Shown: positions 16,253 through 25,699, numbered from the stretch's first letter. The stretch: DNA of 64,000 nt from Nakamurella lactea DSM 19367 (GCF_000426645.1 NZ_AUFT01000006.1:124001-188000); one strand, 5' to 3'. Notes: generated by a model not told the origin, from the sequence alone. A program made the numbers and translations.

Positions 16253-17860
16253 ATGACGACGTCCGCACCACCAGATCTCGGCGGCACTCACGCCGCCGGT
16301 ACATCGCAGCCCGACCAGGTCAAGAAGCGCGGCCTCGGCCTGGCACTGATCGTGATCGCCACCGCTCAACTGATGATCGTGCTGGACGGCACGATCGTGA
16401 CCATCGCCCTGCCGCACATCCAGACGGACCTGGGCTTCTCGGACAACGGCCGGCAATGGGTGGTCACCGCCTACGGGCTGGCTTTCGGCAGCCTGCTGCT
16501 GCTCGGCGGCCGGCTCGGGGACCTGCTCGGGCGTCGACGCATGTTCGTCATCGGCGTGACGCTGTTCTGGGCAGCATCACTGTTGGGCGGAGTGGCGCCG
16601 AACCCCGGCGTCATGCTGCTCGCCCGGATTCTCCAGGGCGCCGGCGCGGCGATGGCAGCACCGGCGGCACTGGCGCTGATCAACACCACCTTCGCCGCCG
16701 GCAAGGAACGGAACCGGGCGATGGCGGTCTACGCCGTCATGTCCGGTGTCGGAGCCGCCGTCGGGCTCATTCTCGGTGGCGCGCTCACCGAGGTCGACTG
16801 GCGGTGGACGTTCTTCATCAACGTGCCGATCGGGTTGTTCATCGCGTTCGCCGCCCCGCGGGTGCTGAAGGAATCCGAGGGCAGCGACAGCAGCCTCGAC
16901 CTGCCCGGCGCCGTCACCGGCACCCTCGGACTGTTCGGCATCGTCTACGGGTTGTCGCACGCGGCACAGCGGGACGCGACCGGTGCGCTCGCCGGCTGGG
17001 GGAACATCTGGACGCTGGTTCCACTGATCGGCGGCATCCTGGTCCTGATCGCTTTCGTCCTGATCGAGGCCAGGGTCCGGCATCCGCTGCTGCCACTGCG
17101 CATCCTGGCCGATCGGAACCGAGGCGTCAGCCTGTTCACCATGCTGCTCGTCGGCGCCGGGATGTTCGCGCTGTTCTTCTTCCTCGGGCTGTACGTGCAG
17201 CAGGTGATGGGCTACGCGCCGATCAAGGCGGGCATCGCGTTCCTGCCGTTCAGCGGCGGGCTCGTGGTGTCGGCCGGTATCGCCTCCAACCTGATCGCAC
17301 GGGTGGATCCGCGCTGGATCGCGGGAGCGGGCGGGCTGCTGGCCGCCACCGGGCTGTGGGGCTTCACCCATCTGCACGCTGACAGCGGCTACGCCACCGG
17401 GCTGCTGCCGTGGATCATCGTGATGTCGCTCGGCATGGGTCTGCTGTTCATCCCGCTGACGCTCACCTCGACCGCGCGGATCGATCCGGCAGACTCCGGC
17501 GCCGCCGCATCGGCACTGAACACCGCCCAGCAGATCGGCGGCGCCGTCGGTATCGCCGCGCTGTCAACGGTCTTCGCGAACGCCGCGGCCAGCAAGACCC
17601 AGGACCTGCTGGCCGGCGTCATGGCCCAGATGCAGGCCCAGGGTCTTCCGTTGCCGACCGGCCCGGCCGCCCAGGCCGAGGCGATGAAGGCGTTCACGGC
17701 CCAGTACGGCGCGCAGATCCAGACCTTCGCCTCCACCCAGGGCTTCTGGGTGGCGGCCGGGATGATCCTGTTCGGCGGCATCGTCACCGTGCTGTTGCTG
17801 AACGTCAAGCACGAGGAGCTGGCTGCGGACGGCGACAAGGCAACCGTCCACATGGGCTGA
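16253..17860 (+). CDS. MFS drug exporter, DHA2 family
   Basis: A 535-residue 14-helix exporter. Signatures are LDGTIVTIALPHI in TM1 (residues 44-56) and GGRLGDLLGRRR in the motif-A loop (85-96); an extended extracytoplasmic loop (about 455-495, AASKTQDLLAGVMAQ) precedes the last helix. A ribosome site GAGGAAGGA lies upstream of ATG 16253. Regulation by the neighbouring TetR protein is inferred from context. The substrate is not predictable. It is not closely similar to the other DHA2 gene in the window. Confidence 0.92.
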   Translation: MTTSAPPDLGGTHAAGTSQPDQVKKRGLGLALIVIATAQLMIVLDGTIVTIALPHIQTDLGFSDNGRQWVVTAYGLAFGSLLLLGGRLGDLLGRRRMFVIGVTLFWAASLLGGVAPNPGVMLLARILQGAGAAMAAPAALALINTTFAAGKERNRAMAVYAVMSGVGAAVGLILGGALTEVDWRWTFFINVPIGLFIAFAAPRVLKESEGSDSSLDLPGAVTGTLGLFGIVYGLSHAAQRDATGALAGWGNIWTLVPLIGGILVLIAFVLIEARVRHPLLPLRILADRNRGVSLFTMLLVGAGMFALFFFLGLYVQQVMGYAPIKAGIAFLPFSGGLVVSAGIASNLIARVDPRWIAGAGGLLAATGLWGFTHLHADSGYATGLLPWIIVMSLGMGLLFIPLTLTSTARIDPADSGAAASALNTAQQIGGAVGIAALSTVFANAAASKTQDLLAGVMAQMQAQGLPLPTGPAAQAEAMKAFTAQYGAQIQTFASTQGFWVAAGMILFGGIVTVLLLNVKHEELAADGDKATVHMG

Positions 17861-17893
17861 CGCCGCCGTCGGCGTTGAGCGGCAACAATCCGG

Positions 17894-17923
17894 GGCCGGT
17901 ACCTGAATACTCAGGTACCGGCC
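17894..17923 (+). terminator. Terminator hairpin after exporter gene
   Basis: A perfect 13-bp stem (GGCCGGTACCTGA and its complement) on an ATAC loop, 34 bases after the exporter stop. No U-tract follows, as is common in high-GC actinobacteria. Confidence 0.65.
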
Positions 17924-18000
17924 TCGGCGCAGCGAGCGGACCGGCGACCAACCATCTAGTCTGGATGGACGGCCTGAGCAGCAACGATGCTGGAGGTGCC

Positions 18001-18435
18001 ATGCGCGTCAAGAGCGTTCTGGACAACAAGGGGTCGACGGTGGCCACCATCGCGCCGACCGCAACCGTCGCCGAGCTGGTGGCGGCCCTCGCCGAGCACA
18101 AGATCGGCGCCTTGGTGGTGACCACCGACGGCACCGATGTGGCCGGCATCGTCAGCGAGCGGGACGTGGCGCGGGCACTGCACGCCCACGGCGCCGCGCT
18201 GCTGGAACAGCGGGTGGCCGACATCATGACCACCCCGGTCCGGACCTGCGGGCCGACCGATGAGATCCGCGAGCTGGCCAAGGTGATGACCGACGGCCGG
18301 TTCCGGCACCTACCGGTGGTCGCGAACGGTGCGTTGGCCGGCATCGTCACCATCGGGGACATCGTGAAGAGCCGGATCGACGAGCTCGAGACCGAGCAGC
18401 ACCAACTCGTCGACTACATCTCCTCCACCCGCTGA
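18001..18435 (+). CDS. Tandem CBS-domain protein
   Basis: The 144-residue soluble protein consists of two CBS motifs (about residues 5-60 and 70-130; GIVSERDVARALH and GIVTIGDIVKSRI mark the ends of each). Such pairs form a Bateman module binding adenosine nucleotides. No fused catalytic domain is present. ATG at 18001 is preceded by GGAGG. Stand-alone CBS proteins of this kind are common in actinobacteria with mostly unknown partners. It is convergent with the flippase-like gene. Confidence 0.92.
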   Translation: MRVKSVLDNKGSTVATIAPTATVAELVAALAEHKIGALVVTTDGTDVAGIVSERDVARALHAHGAALLEQRVADIMTTPVRTCGPTDEIRELAKVMTDGRFRHLPVVANGALAGIVTIGDIVKSRIDELETEQHQLVDYISSTR

Positions 18436-18460
18436 GCAGCCGGCCGTCGGCGACGTCCGG

Positions 18461-19480
18461 TCAGGGCGCCAGCGGCGGCGGACGCCTGGTCAGTTGCCGG
18501 ACCAGCACCGCCAGCAGGGCGCCCAGAACGTCACCGAGCACGAAGACCAGCCGGGACACGATCGCGGTCGCGGCCGCGGCGGGACCGCCGATCACCGGGG
18601 CGGCCAGTGCCACGAACATCGCCTCCCGCACACCGGCGCCACTGGGTACGAAGATCACCAGGAAGCCGCCGACCCAGGAGATGATGCCGGCGAAGACCAC
18701 CGTGCCGATCGGGGCCGACGGGGCGAACGCCAGGGCGCAGACCCAGCAGGCGAGGCCGTTCACCAACCAACCGGGTGCGTGCCGGGCGACCAGCACGACA
18801 GAGGCTCCCCAACTCGGCACCTGCCGGTCGTCGGCGCCGCCGAACGCCTTCTCCGCCAACCGGAACAGCAGGCCGAGGACCTTCGGGTGCAGGGCGGCGA
18901 GGCCGATCGGGATCACCAGCAGGATCCACCAGATCGAGCCGACGGAGCCGCGGTCGGCCAGCGCGAACGGCAACAGGATGGCCGACACCAGTGCCCCGCA
19001 GATGTAGGTCGCTCCCATCGACAGGGCAACGCTGTTGTAGGCGGTGGACCTGGGCACGCCGCCGCGGGTGGCAAGCTCGGCGCGTCCCACCACCTGGACG
19101 ATCCCGCCAGGGATGTACTTGCCCAGCATGCCGATCTGGTACCAGACGAACAGCTGACGGCGGCGGACGGTGGTGCCCAGCGCCGCCAGCACCGAGCGCC
19201 AGACCATGCCGAGCATCGTCATCCCGGTCAGCGCCAGCGGCACGGCCAGGATCAACCAGGCCCAGCGCGCGTTCGCCAGCAGCTCCTTCGACCGATTCCA
19301 GTCCCGGGCGAACTGGGCCCCGACGAACCACAGGCAGGCCAGCGCCAGCACCGTGCCGACCACTACGGACAACGCTGCGAGTTTGCGCCGGCGGCCACCG
19401 CGGCCGGTGCCGCCCACCGGCGCATCGGGCGAAGCCGCCGGCGGCATGTCCAGCGCCTCCGCGTCGGGCTGCTCGGTCAC
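18461..19480 (-). CDS. Lysylphosphatidylglycerol synthase/AglD-type flippase-like membrane protein
   Basis: The 339-residue protein has about eight transmembrane segments and the UPF0104 signatures YQIGMLGKYIPGGIVQVVGR and VPSGAGVREAMF. Relatives include the transmembrane half of MprF and proteins near glycosyltransferases, generally thought to flip or handle lipid-linked substrates. The GTG start at 19480 overlaps the stop of the nitroreductase-like gene (GTGA), so it is the last gene of a three-gene unit with the pyruvyl transferase. That context suggests cell-envelope glycan or lipid work (inference). Confidence 0.85.
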   Translation of the reverse strand: MTEQPDAEALDMPPAASPDAPVGGTGRGGRRRKLAALSVVVGTVLALACLWFVGAQFARDWNRSKELLANARWAWLILAVPLALTGMTMLGMVWRSVLAALGTTVRRRQLFVWYQIGMLGKYIPGGIVQVVGRAELATRGGVPRSTAYNSVALSMGATYICGALVSAILLPFALADRGSVGSIWWILLVIPIGLAALHPKVLGLLFRLAEKAFGGADDRQVPSWGASVVLVARHAPGWLVNGLACWVCALAFAPSAPIGTVVFAGIISWVGGFLVIFVPSGAGVREAMFVALAAPVIGGPAAAATAIVSRLVFVLGDVLGALLAVLVRQLTRRPPPLAP

Positions 19481-20586
19481 TTCTGGGGCAACTCGTTGAA
19501 CCGGCGCAGCACGTCCAGCGACTTCTTGGTCGACGACGGGATGATGCCGTCCGGATCGGGATAGCCGATGGCGATCAACATGATCACCCGCTCGGCCGGA
19601 CCGAGACCGAGCTTGCCGGCCATCGTCATCTCGAGTGGTTCGAAGTCCGGCCAGTTGATGACGCTGGAGGCCAACCCCAGGGTCTCCAGCGCATACATGA
19701 AGCCCATCGCGGACAACGCGGCGTCGATGTAGATGACGTGCCGGTCCCGCGGCGAGAAGTACGAGTCGAGATTGCCCTTGACCACGACCACGGTCGGGAT
19801 CTGGTGGTAGTAGCCCCCGGACCCGCTCGGGATCGAGGCGACCTGCTTGACCATCTCGGGGTCGTCGAACACCAGGTACTCGTACGGCAGCCTGTTGCAG
19901 GCCGTGGGTGACTGGCGGCCGACCAACAGCGCCTTGTCGATCAAGTCCCTTGGCACCGGCTTGTCCTGGAACCAGCGCACCGACCGGCGCTGCATCGCCA
20001 ACTGGAGCAGACCGTCGTAGCCGACCTCGCTGACCGCGCCGTCGCGGCGGGCGAACGGATGGACCGCACCGCCGGAATCGCCGTTGGCGACGATGTGCGG
20101 CGCGGCGGCAAATCGCTTGGCCGCCTTGGCCACCACCGGATCGGCGTTGTCGACGATCTCGAAGTAGTGGGAGAGCACGCCGTGTGCCCAGGCCAGCTCG
20201 TCGTTGTCGATCCCGGAGCCGCTGGTGGTGGCGGCCAGCCGTACCGCACTCTGGTAGAACTCGATCGTCTCGTCGATGTAGTCCTTGGCGAACACCGGCC
20301 GGCGGGGCCGCATGGACATGCCCTTCTCCAGGCGGTGCACGTTGCGGCGCAGTTCGACATGGGTCTGGCGGGCCCGCTGCAGGTTGCGGTAGTAGTCGCG
20401 GCGGCCGCGCAGCACGGCGAACTGTTCACGGTTGAAGGTGAGCAGTCCCGGAATCGAGAACAGTGTTGCCGTCACCCGGTTCGCCGCCCCGACCTCGAGC
20501 AGCCCGCGGGTGGTGCCCTCGTAGACCCGACGGATCCAGGTCACGGCCAGTAGCTGCTTCGCCAGCCGGATCAGGCGTTTGATCAT
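19477..20586 (-). CDS. Nitroreductase-fold protein with long N-terminal extension
   Basis: A 370-residue protein. Residues of about 185-360 form an FMN-dependent nitroreductase-type domain (QRRSVRWFQDKPVPRDLIDKA with the FMN-binding RRSVR, then RQSPTACNRLPYEYLV and LGLASSVINW). About 180 residues precede it, with a basic helical start (MIKRLIRLAKQLL) and no recognised fold. ATG at 20586 fits the 54-base gap after the pyruvyl transferase gene. Nitroreductase-like proteins next to polysaccharide pyruvyl transferases occur in other genomes, but the reaction is unknown. The 4-base overlap with the flippase-like gene indicates coupled expression. Confidence 0.82.
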   Translation of the reverse strand: MIKRLIRLAKQLLAVTWIRRVYEGTTRGLLEVGAANRVTATLFSIPGLLTFNREQFAVLRGRRDYYRNLQRARQTHVELRRNVHRLEKGMSMRPRRPVFAKDYIDETIEFYQSAVRLAATTSGSGIDNDELAWAHGVLSHYFEIVDNADPVVAKAAKRFAAAPHIVANGDSGGAVHPFARRDGAVSEVGYDGLLQLAMQRRSVRWFQDKPVPRDLIDKALLVGRQSPTACNRLPYEYLVFDDPEMVKQVASIPSGSGGYYHQIPTVVVVKGNLDSYFSPRDRHVIYIDAALSAMGFMYALETLGLASSVINWPDFEPLEMTMAGKLGLGPAERVIMLIAIGYPDPDGIIPSSTKKSLDVLRRFNELPQK

Positions 20587-20640
20587 TATCGTCCCCGTCT
20601 CGACCGGACGTCCGCGATGCACGCGGGCGCCTGGTTCCTG

Positions 20641-21897
20641 TTACCGATGCGCGGGCTGTCCCGCGCGCGCGAGCTCGTCGCTGAGCACGTCGAAATTCGT
20701 CATCGAAGCCGCCTGCGCGGCCGGCAGGTTCTGCTCGATCCGCTCGATCACCGCGTCCCGATCGGCCAGCACCTGCACGGTCCGGGCGACGATGGTGTCG
20801 GCATCGACAAGTTCGTCGTAGGTGATGGCCGACTCGGCCAGCTCGAACGGTGCGAGCACCTCGCCGTACTTGTGCGACCAGCCGATCACCAGCGGCGGCA
20901 CCTTCTCGGTGAGTGCGGAGATCATCGCGTGGAAGCGGGAGGCGACGATCGCCTCCGACTCACCGATGATCGCGCGCAGCGTGGTCGGCATCAGTTCGTC
21001 ATCGAAGAAGGTCAGGTTGCCGGGGTTGCGCACCAGTGCGGCGATGTCCCGGCACAACGGCAGATCGTTCATGTGCCCGACGCCCTTGTTCGCCTGGGCG
21101 GAGTGGGCGATCATCACCACCCGCAGTCCGGTGGCCTCGCCGACCCGATCGATGAAGTCGGCCATGATCTGCGGGTACGGGATGTCCTTGCCCTCGCAGT
21201 AGGTGGCGACCACCTGGCTGGGCGACAGGGTCAGGTAGGGACCGTCGCCCCTGGCGGCCAGATCCTTGCGGGCGGCCTCCCGGACGTCGTCCGGTACCTG
21301 CATGGTGAAGGCCATGTCACCGGCCGGCGTCACGTTCTTCAACCCCAGCGATCGCACGTACGACTCGGTCACCGAGCCGCGCGGGCACACCCGGGCCAGC
21401 CGCTTGAGGGTGAAGCCCGCCAGCAACCGGTTGACCCGGGTCTTGAACGGACCCATCGCCTGTGAGCACTTGACCACCGGCGTGCCCAGCAGCATCGGCA
21501 CCCAGACCACCAACGCGTTGTAGACGATCACCACGAACCGCCGGCCGTCGACGAACGAGATGCCGGACAGATCGGCCACCAGATCGGCATCGTGCAGGGC
21601 CCGCAGACCGGCCGGCCGCAGCAGCCAGGTGTACGGCAGCTTCAGCCGGCGCAACAGCCCGGCGACCAGCGCCAGCGGAACGTGCGCCAGACCCATCTCG
21701 ACCGGCGCCTGGGACACCACGGGCACGTCCAGACCGGCGGCCGCATAGGCCCGCCGGTCGGCGCCGGCATGGGTGGAAACGGCGACGATCCGCACCCCGT
21801 CGACCCGGGCGGGCAGATTGTCCAGCAGCGACTGCATCATCGAGGCGGCGCCCTTGTTCGCCGAATAGGCGGCACCGATGACGGCAACCTTGGTCAC
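20641..21897 (-). CDS. Polysaccharide pyruvyl transferase family protein
   Basis: A 418-residue enzyme of the CsaB-like family that transfers pyruvate ketals from phosphoenolpyruvate to surface glycans. Visible signs are the N-terminal GAAYSANKGAASMMQSLL, the middle SVTESYVRSLGL and the C-terminal IVASRFHAMISALT with the family His. GTG at 21897 is preceded by GGAAGGA at good spacing. It is first of a likely three-gene operon with the nitroreductase-like and flippase-like genes, so it probably modifies a cell-wall polymer or glycolipid; the acceptor is unknown. Confidence 0.86.
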   Translation of the reverse strand: MTKVAVIGAAYSANKGAASMMQSLLDNLPARVDGVRIVAVSTHAGADRRAYAAAGLDVPVVSQAPVEMGLAHVPLALVAGLLRRLKLPYTWLLRPAGLRALHDADLVADLSGISFVDGRRFVVIVYNALVVWVPMLLGTPVVKCSQAMGPFKTRVNRLLAGFTLKRLARVCPRGSVTESYVRSLGLKNVTPAGDMAFTMQVPDDVREAARKDLAARGDGPYLTLSPSQVVATYCEGKDIPYPQIMADFIDRVGEATGLRVVMIAHSAQANKGVGHMNDLPLCRDIAALVRNPGNLTFFDDELMPTTLRAIIGESEAIVASRFHAMISALTEKVPPLVIGWSHKYGEVLAPFELAESAITYDELVDADTIVARTVQVLADRDAVIERIEQNLPAAQAASMTNFDVLSDELARAGQPAHR

Positions 21898-22021
21898 GAC
21901 AGAATCCTTCCGGGGCGGTTGACGAGGGGACGCGCATCGACGCGCAGGCATGACCGCGCGGCGAGCAACCGGTCAGCGCCGTTCGGCGACGGCACCCGAC
22001 GGCTCGGGGTGGGGCGCAGCG

Positions 22022-22870
22022 TCATCCGTCGAGATCCACCGGTTCGATGTCGAACGCCGCCAGCTCCGCGGCACCGCGATCCGGCGCCGTGAGCACCGAG
22101 ACGCCGTCCGAGGTGATGGCGATCGAGTGCTCGACGTGCGCCGCCCGCGCCCCGTCCCTGGTGACCACGGTCCAGCCGTCGTCCAGTTCCTTGGTGGCCG
22201 GCCGGCCCAGCGTGAGCATCGGTTCGATGGCCAACGCCATGCCCGGCACCAGCTTCGCTCCGCGGCCCCGCTTGCCCTGGTTGGCGACGAACGGATCCAT
22301 GTGCATCTCGGTGCCGATGCCATGCCCGCCGTAGCCGCTGACGGAGCCGTACCGGCGACCGTCGTCAGCCCCGGATTTGTTGACCGACTGCTCGATGGCG
22401 AACGAGACGTCGCCCAGCCTGCCGCCGGCCTTGGCGGCCGCGACCCCGGCCCACAGGGAACGCCAGGCCGCGTTGATCATGTCGACCTCGGCGGCGGCGG
22501 TCTCCGACTCGTCGGACGGCGCGCCGACGTGCACGGAGAACGCGGAGTCGGAGTGCCAGCCGTCCAGGATGCAGCCGGCGTCCACGCTGAGCAGGTCGCC
22601 GTCGGCCAGCACCCGGGCGGACGGGATGCCATGCACCACCTCGTCGTTCACCGAGGTGCAGATGGTCGCCGGATACCCGTGGTAACCCTTGAAGTTCGGC
22701 GTCGCGCCGGCCTCGGCGATGACCGCGGCGACCACGTCGTCGAGTTGCGCGGTCGTGACCCCCGGGGCGATCTGCGCGCGGACCGCATCCAGTGCCCTGG
22801 CCAACACCAGCCCGCTGGCCCGCATGGCCTGGAGCTCGCCGCGGGTCTTGAGTTGGATGCCGTCAGCCAT
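22022..22870 (-). CDS. map: Methionine aminopeptidase, type I
   Basis: Removes initiator Met from nascent proteins. The 282-residue protein has the M24 metal ligands D97 (SVDAG), D108 (HSDSAF), a His in GGHGIGTEMH, a Glu in AIEPML and a Glu in VEHSIAIT, plus the substrate-binding H80. There is no N-terminal zinc-finger extension. ATG at 22870 overlaps the adk stop by 8 bases. It follows secY-adk, the usual actinobacterial order, but is separated from infA by about 14 kb of accessory genes. Confidence 0.96.
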   Translation of the reverse strand: MADGIQLKTRGELQAMRASGLVLARALDAVRAQIAPGVTTAQLDDVVAAVIAEAGATPNFKGYHGYPATICTSVNDEVVHGIPSARVLADGDLLSVDAGCILDGWHSDSAFSVHVGAPSDESETAAAEVDMINAAWRSLWAGVAAAKAGGRLGDVSFAIEQSVNKSGADDGRRYGSVSGYGGHGIGTEMHMDPFVANQGKRGRGAKLVPGMALAIEPMLTLGRPATKELDDGWTVVTRDGARAAHVEHSIAITSDGVSVLTAPDRGAAELAAFDIEPVDLDG

Positions 22871-23468
22871 CGGTACGGGCGGCGTTCCCTGGACTCTCGG
22901 AGCCGTTGAGGCCCAATGCCTTGATGATCCGGTCGTGAACCTCGTCGACAGTGCCGTAGCCGTCGATCTTCACGACTTTCTCGCCGTAGTACTCGACCAG
23001 CGGCAGGGTCTCCGCGTGGAAGATGTCCAGCCGGCGGCGAATCGCCTCGACCGTGTCGTCGGCCCGCCCGCGATCCAGCATCCGCTCGATCAGCACGTCG
23101 TCGGGGGCGGTCAGCAGGATGACCCGGTGGATCGGGGTGTGGTGATGGGCCAGCTCACCCGACAGCCAGTCGGCCTGCTGGGTGTTCCGGGGGAACCCGT
23201 CGAGCAGGAATCCCTTCGCCGCGTCCGGCTGGGACAACCGGTCGGCGACCATCCGCTGGGTGACCTCGTCGGGCACCAGTTGCCCGGCGTCCATGTAGCT
23301 CTTGGCCAACGTGCCGAGCTCGGTGCCGTCGGTGATGTTCGCCCGGAACAGGTCGCCGGTCGAGACGTGCGGGATGCCCAGTTCTGCGGTGAGCCGGGTC
23401 GCCTGCGTGCCCTTGCCCGCGCCCTGCGGACCGATGATCATCATCCGCATCGCCGCGCCGGCCGTCAC
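22863..23468 (-). CDS. adk: Adenylate kinase
   Basis: Interconverts ATP+AMP and 2 ADP. The P-loop GPQGAGKGT lies near residues 13-21, the AMP-binding segment STGDLFRANI follows, and LDGFPRN and the short-lid RMLDRGRADDTVEAIRRRL are present; the zinc-lid insertion is absent, as in actinobacterial enzymes. GTG at 23468 overlaps the secY stop (GTGA). An internal ATG at 23450 would match some homologues better at the protein level but lacks a ribosome site, so the coupled start is preferred. Confidence 0.95.
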   Translation of the reverse strand: MTAGAAMRMMIIGPQGAGKGTQATRLTAELGIPHVSTGDLFRANITDGTELGTLAKSYMDAGQLVPDEVTQRMVADRLSQPDAAKGFLLDGFPRNTQQADWLSGELAHHHTPIHRVILLTAPDDVLIERMLDRGRADDTVEAIRRRLDIFHAETLPLVEYYGEKVVKIDGYGTVDEVHDRIIKALGLNGSESPGNAARTDG

Positions 23469-24799
23469 CGCAAGAACCCTTCGTAGTTACGCTGCATCAG
23501 CTGCGACTCGATCTGCTTCATCGTGTCGAGCCCGACGCCGACCATGATCAGCACCGACACGCCGCCGAACGGGAAGTTCTGGTTGTTGCCGTCGCCGGTG
23601 ATGGTGAGGAAGAAGTTCGGCAGGATGGCCACGATGCCCAGGTAGATCGAGCCGGGGAAGGTGATCCGGCTCAGCACGAACTGGAGATACTCGGCGGTCG
23701 GGCGGCCCGGGCGGATACCGGGGATGAAGCCGCCGTACTTCTTCAGATCGTCGGCCCGTTCGGTCGGGTTGAAGGTGATGCCGACGTAGAAGTAGGTGAA
23801 GAAGATGATCAGGGCGAAGTACACGATGATGTGCACCCAGCTGCCCTGGTCGACGATGTAGAAGCTGACCCACTGCTGCCAACCGCCGCCGGTGACCGCG
23901 CCGGTGTCGTCCAGCTGAGTGCCGACCAACTGCATGATCAGGTTCGGGATGTACAGCAGCGAGGTGGCGAAGATGACCGGGATGACGCCGGCCTGGTTGA
24001 CCTTGAGCGGCAGGTAGGTCGAGGTGCCGCCGTACATCTTGCGGCCGACCATCCGCTTGGCGTACTGCACCGGGATCCGGCGCTGGGCCTGCTCGACGAA
24101 CACCACGGTGACGATGATCGCCAGCGCCAGCACCAGGATCACCCCGAAGACGACGCCGCCCTGGGTAGCCAGGATGTTCTGTCCCTCGGGGACGATCCGG
24201 GCGGCGATCGAGGTGAAGATCAGGATGGACATGCCGTTGCCGATGCCGCGATCGGTGATCAGCTCACCCATCCACATGATGGCCGCGGTGCCGGCGGTCA
24301 TCACCAGCACCATCACCACCAGCGAGAAGCCGCTCTGATCGACGATCTGATCGGCCCGGTCACAGCCCGCGAACAGCGTGCCGCTGCGCGCCATCGCGAT
24401 GTACGCGGTGGACTGCAGCACGCCGAGACCGATCGTCAGGTAACGGGTGTACTGGGTGAGCTTGGCCTGACCGGCCTGGCCCTGCTTCTTCAACTGCTCG
24501 AACCGCGGGATGACGACACCCAGCAACTGGATGATGATCGATGCGGTGATGTAGGGCATGATGCCCAGCGCGAACACCGAGATGTGCAGCAGCGCCCCGC
24601 CGGAGAACAGGTTCAGCAGGCTGAGCAGATCATTGCTCTGGCCGCCGGTGGCCTCGCGGCAGTAGTTGACCGCCTTGTAGTCGACCCCGGGGCTCGGGAC
24701 GGTGGCTCCGAGCCGGTAGATGGCGACCAGGCCCAGCGTGAAGAGGATCTTCTTGCGAAGATCCGGCGTCTTCATCGCCGAGACGAATGCTGAAAGCAA
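23465..24799 (-). CDS. secY: Preprotein translocase subunit SecY
   Basis: Central channel of the Sec translocon; 444 residues with ten transmembrane helices. Conserved pieces include LSLLNLFSGGALLHISVFALG (plug region), ITDRGIGNGMSILIF and the cytosolic loop RRIPVQYAKRMVGRKMYGG. The start is TTG at 24799 because AGGAGGAACG lies directly upstream and homologues begin with the L(S/T)AFxSA pattern found there. A long hairpin in the 221-base gap to rplO suggests secY-adk-map may be partly uncoupled from the spc operon. Confidence 0.96.
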   Translation of the reverse strand: MLSAFVSAMKTPDLRKKILFTLGLVAIYRLGATVPSPGVDYKAVNYCREATGGQSNDLLSLLNLFSGGALLHISVFALGIMPYITASIIIQLLGVVIPRFEQLKKQGQAGQAKLTQYTRYLTIGLGVLQSTAYIAMARSGTLFAGCDRADQIVDQSGFSLVVMVLVMTAGTAAIMWMGELITDRGIGNGMSILIFTSIAARIVPEGQNILATQGGVVFGVILVLALAIIVTVVFVEQAQRRIPVQYAKRMVGRKMYGGTSTYLPLKVNQAGVIPVIFATSLLYIPNLIMQLVGTQLDDTGAVTGGGWQQWVSFYIVDQGSWVHIIVYFALIIFFTYFYVGITFNPTERADDLKKYGGFIPGIRPGRPTAEYLQFVLSRITFPGSIYLGIVAILPNFFLTITGDGNNQNFPFGGVSVLIMVGVGLDTMKQIESQLMQRNYEGFLR

Positions 24800-24961
24800 C
24801 GTTCCTCCTGGTGGTGCCGCCACCCGCCGGGACCGGACCGTACCGAAGACGGAGGTGGCCCGGCGGCGCCCATTGAAGCTTGCGGCGAGATGTACCTGAC
24901 ATGGTGCGGTGTCCAACATAGTGCGGCGTTCGCGCGCACCGAGAATTGAGCCTAACGCACA

Positions 24962-25006
24962 CATCCCCCTGGCCTGGTCGACAGAGCCGACCGTGCCCGG
25001 GGGATG
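24962..25006 (-). terminator. Hairpin between rplO and secY
   Basis: Outer stem CATCCCCC/GGGGGATG plus inner stem GGTCG/CGACC begins 14 bases after the rplO stop. It could terminate or attenuate spc transcription before secY; no U-run follows. Confidence 0.55.
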
Positions 25007-25020
25007 CGCGCGACGGTGCC

Positions 25021-25464
25021 TTACAGGGTGGTCGCGCTGCCCCCGGCGGCGGCCAGCTTCTCGCCGGCCGTTCCGGAGAACTTGTGCGCGGTCACGTCGA
25101 GCTTCACCCCTGCGACGTCGCCGTCGCCGAGAACCTTGACCAGCTCGCCCTTGCGGACCGCGCCCGCTCCGACGAGTTCGTCGACGCCGACGGCTCCACC
25201 CTGCGGGAACAGGGTGGCGAGCTGGCCGACGTTGACCACCTGGTAGCTGGTGCGGAACGCGTTACGGAAGCCCTTGAGCTTCGGCAGCCGCATGTGCAGC
25301 GGCAGCTGGCCGCCCTCGAAGCTGGCCGGCACGTTCTTGCGTGCGCCGGTGCCCTTGGTACCGCGCCCGGCGGTCTTGCCCTTGGAACCCTCGCCGCGGC
25401 CGACCCGGGTCTTGGCCGTCTTGGCCCCGGGCGCCGGTCGAAGGTGATGAACCTTGATGGTCAT
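25021..25464 (-). CDS. rplO: 50S ribosomal protein L15
   Basis: Late-assembly 23S rRNA-binding protein, 147 residues. The N-terminal [20 protein letters not shown] and glycine-rich extended region ([17 protein letters not shown]) thread into rRNA, and the C-terminal half is globular. It is seven bases from rpmD, the normal spc order. Confidence 0.98.
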   Translation of the reverse strand: MTIKVHHLRPAPGAKTAKTRVGRGEGSKGKTAGRGTKGTGARKNVPASFEGGQLPLHMRLPKLKGFRNAFRTSYQVVNVGQLATLFPQGGAVGVDELVGAGAVRKGELVKVLGDGDVAGVKLDVTAHKFSGTAGEKLAAAGGSATTL

Positions 25465-25470
25465 TGTTCG

Positions 25471-25698
25471 TCAGTCCTTCTTCGCACTCGTGGCGCCGAC
25501 TGCGCCTGCTTCGCTGCCGTCGATCGTCTCGACCGACAGCAGATGCGTGGCGGTCTTGAGGTATCCGCGGTTCACCGGGTTGTCCTCGACCACGACGGAC
25601 TGGTGCATCCGCTTCAGGCCAAGCGAACGCACCGAGTCGCGGGCGCCCTTCTTGTTGCCGATGGTGGACCGGATCTGGGTCACCTTCAGTTGGGCCAT
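25471..25698 (-). CDS. rpmD: 50S ribosomal protein L30
   Basis: The 75-residue L30 has the conserved KVTQIRSTIGNKKGARDSV start and a GLKRMHQSVVVEDNP centre. About 13 extra residues (SEAGAVGATSAKKD) extend the C-terminus beyond typical length. ATG at 25698 follows the rpsE stop by one base, indicating coupling. Confidence 0.97.
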   Translation of the reverse strand: MAQLKVTQIRSTIGNKKGARDSVRSLGLKRMHQSVVVEDNPVNRGYLKTATHLLSVETIDGSEAGAVGATSAKKD

Positions 25699-25699
25699 C

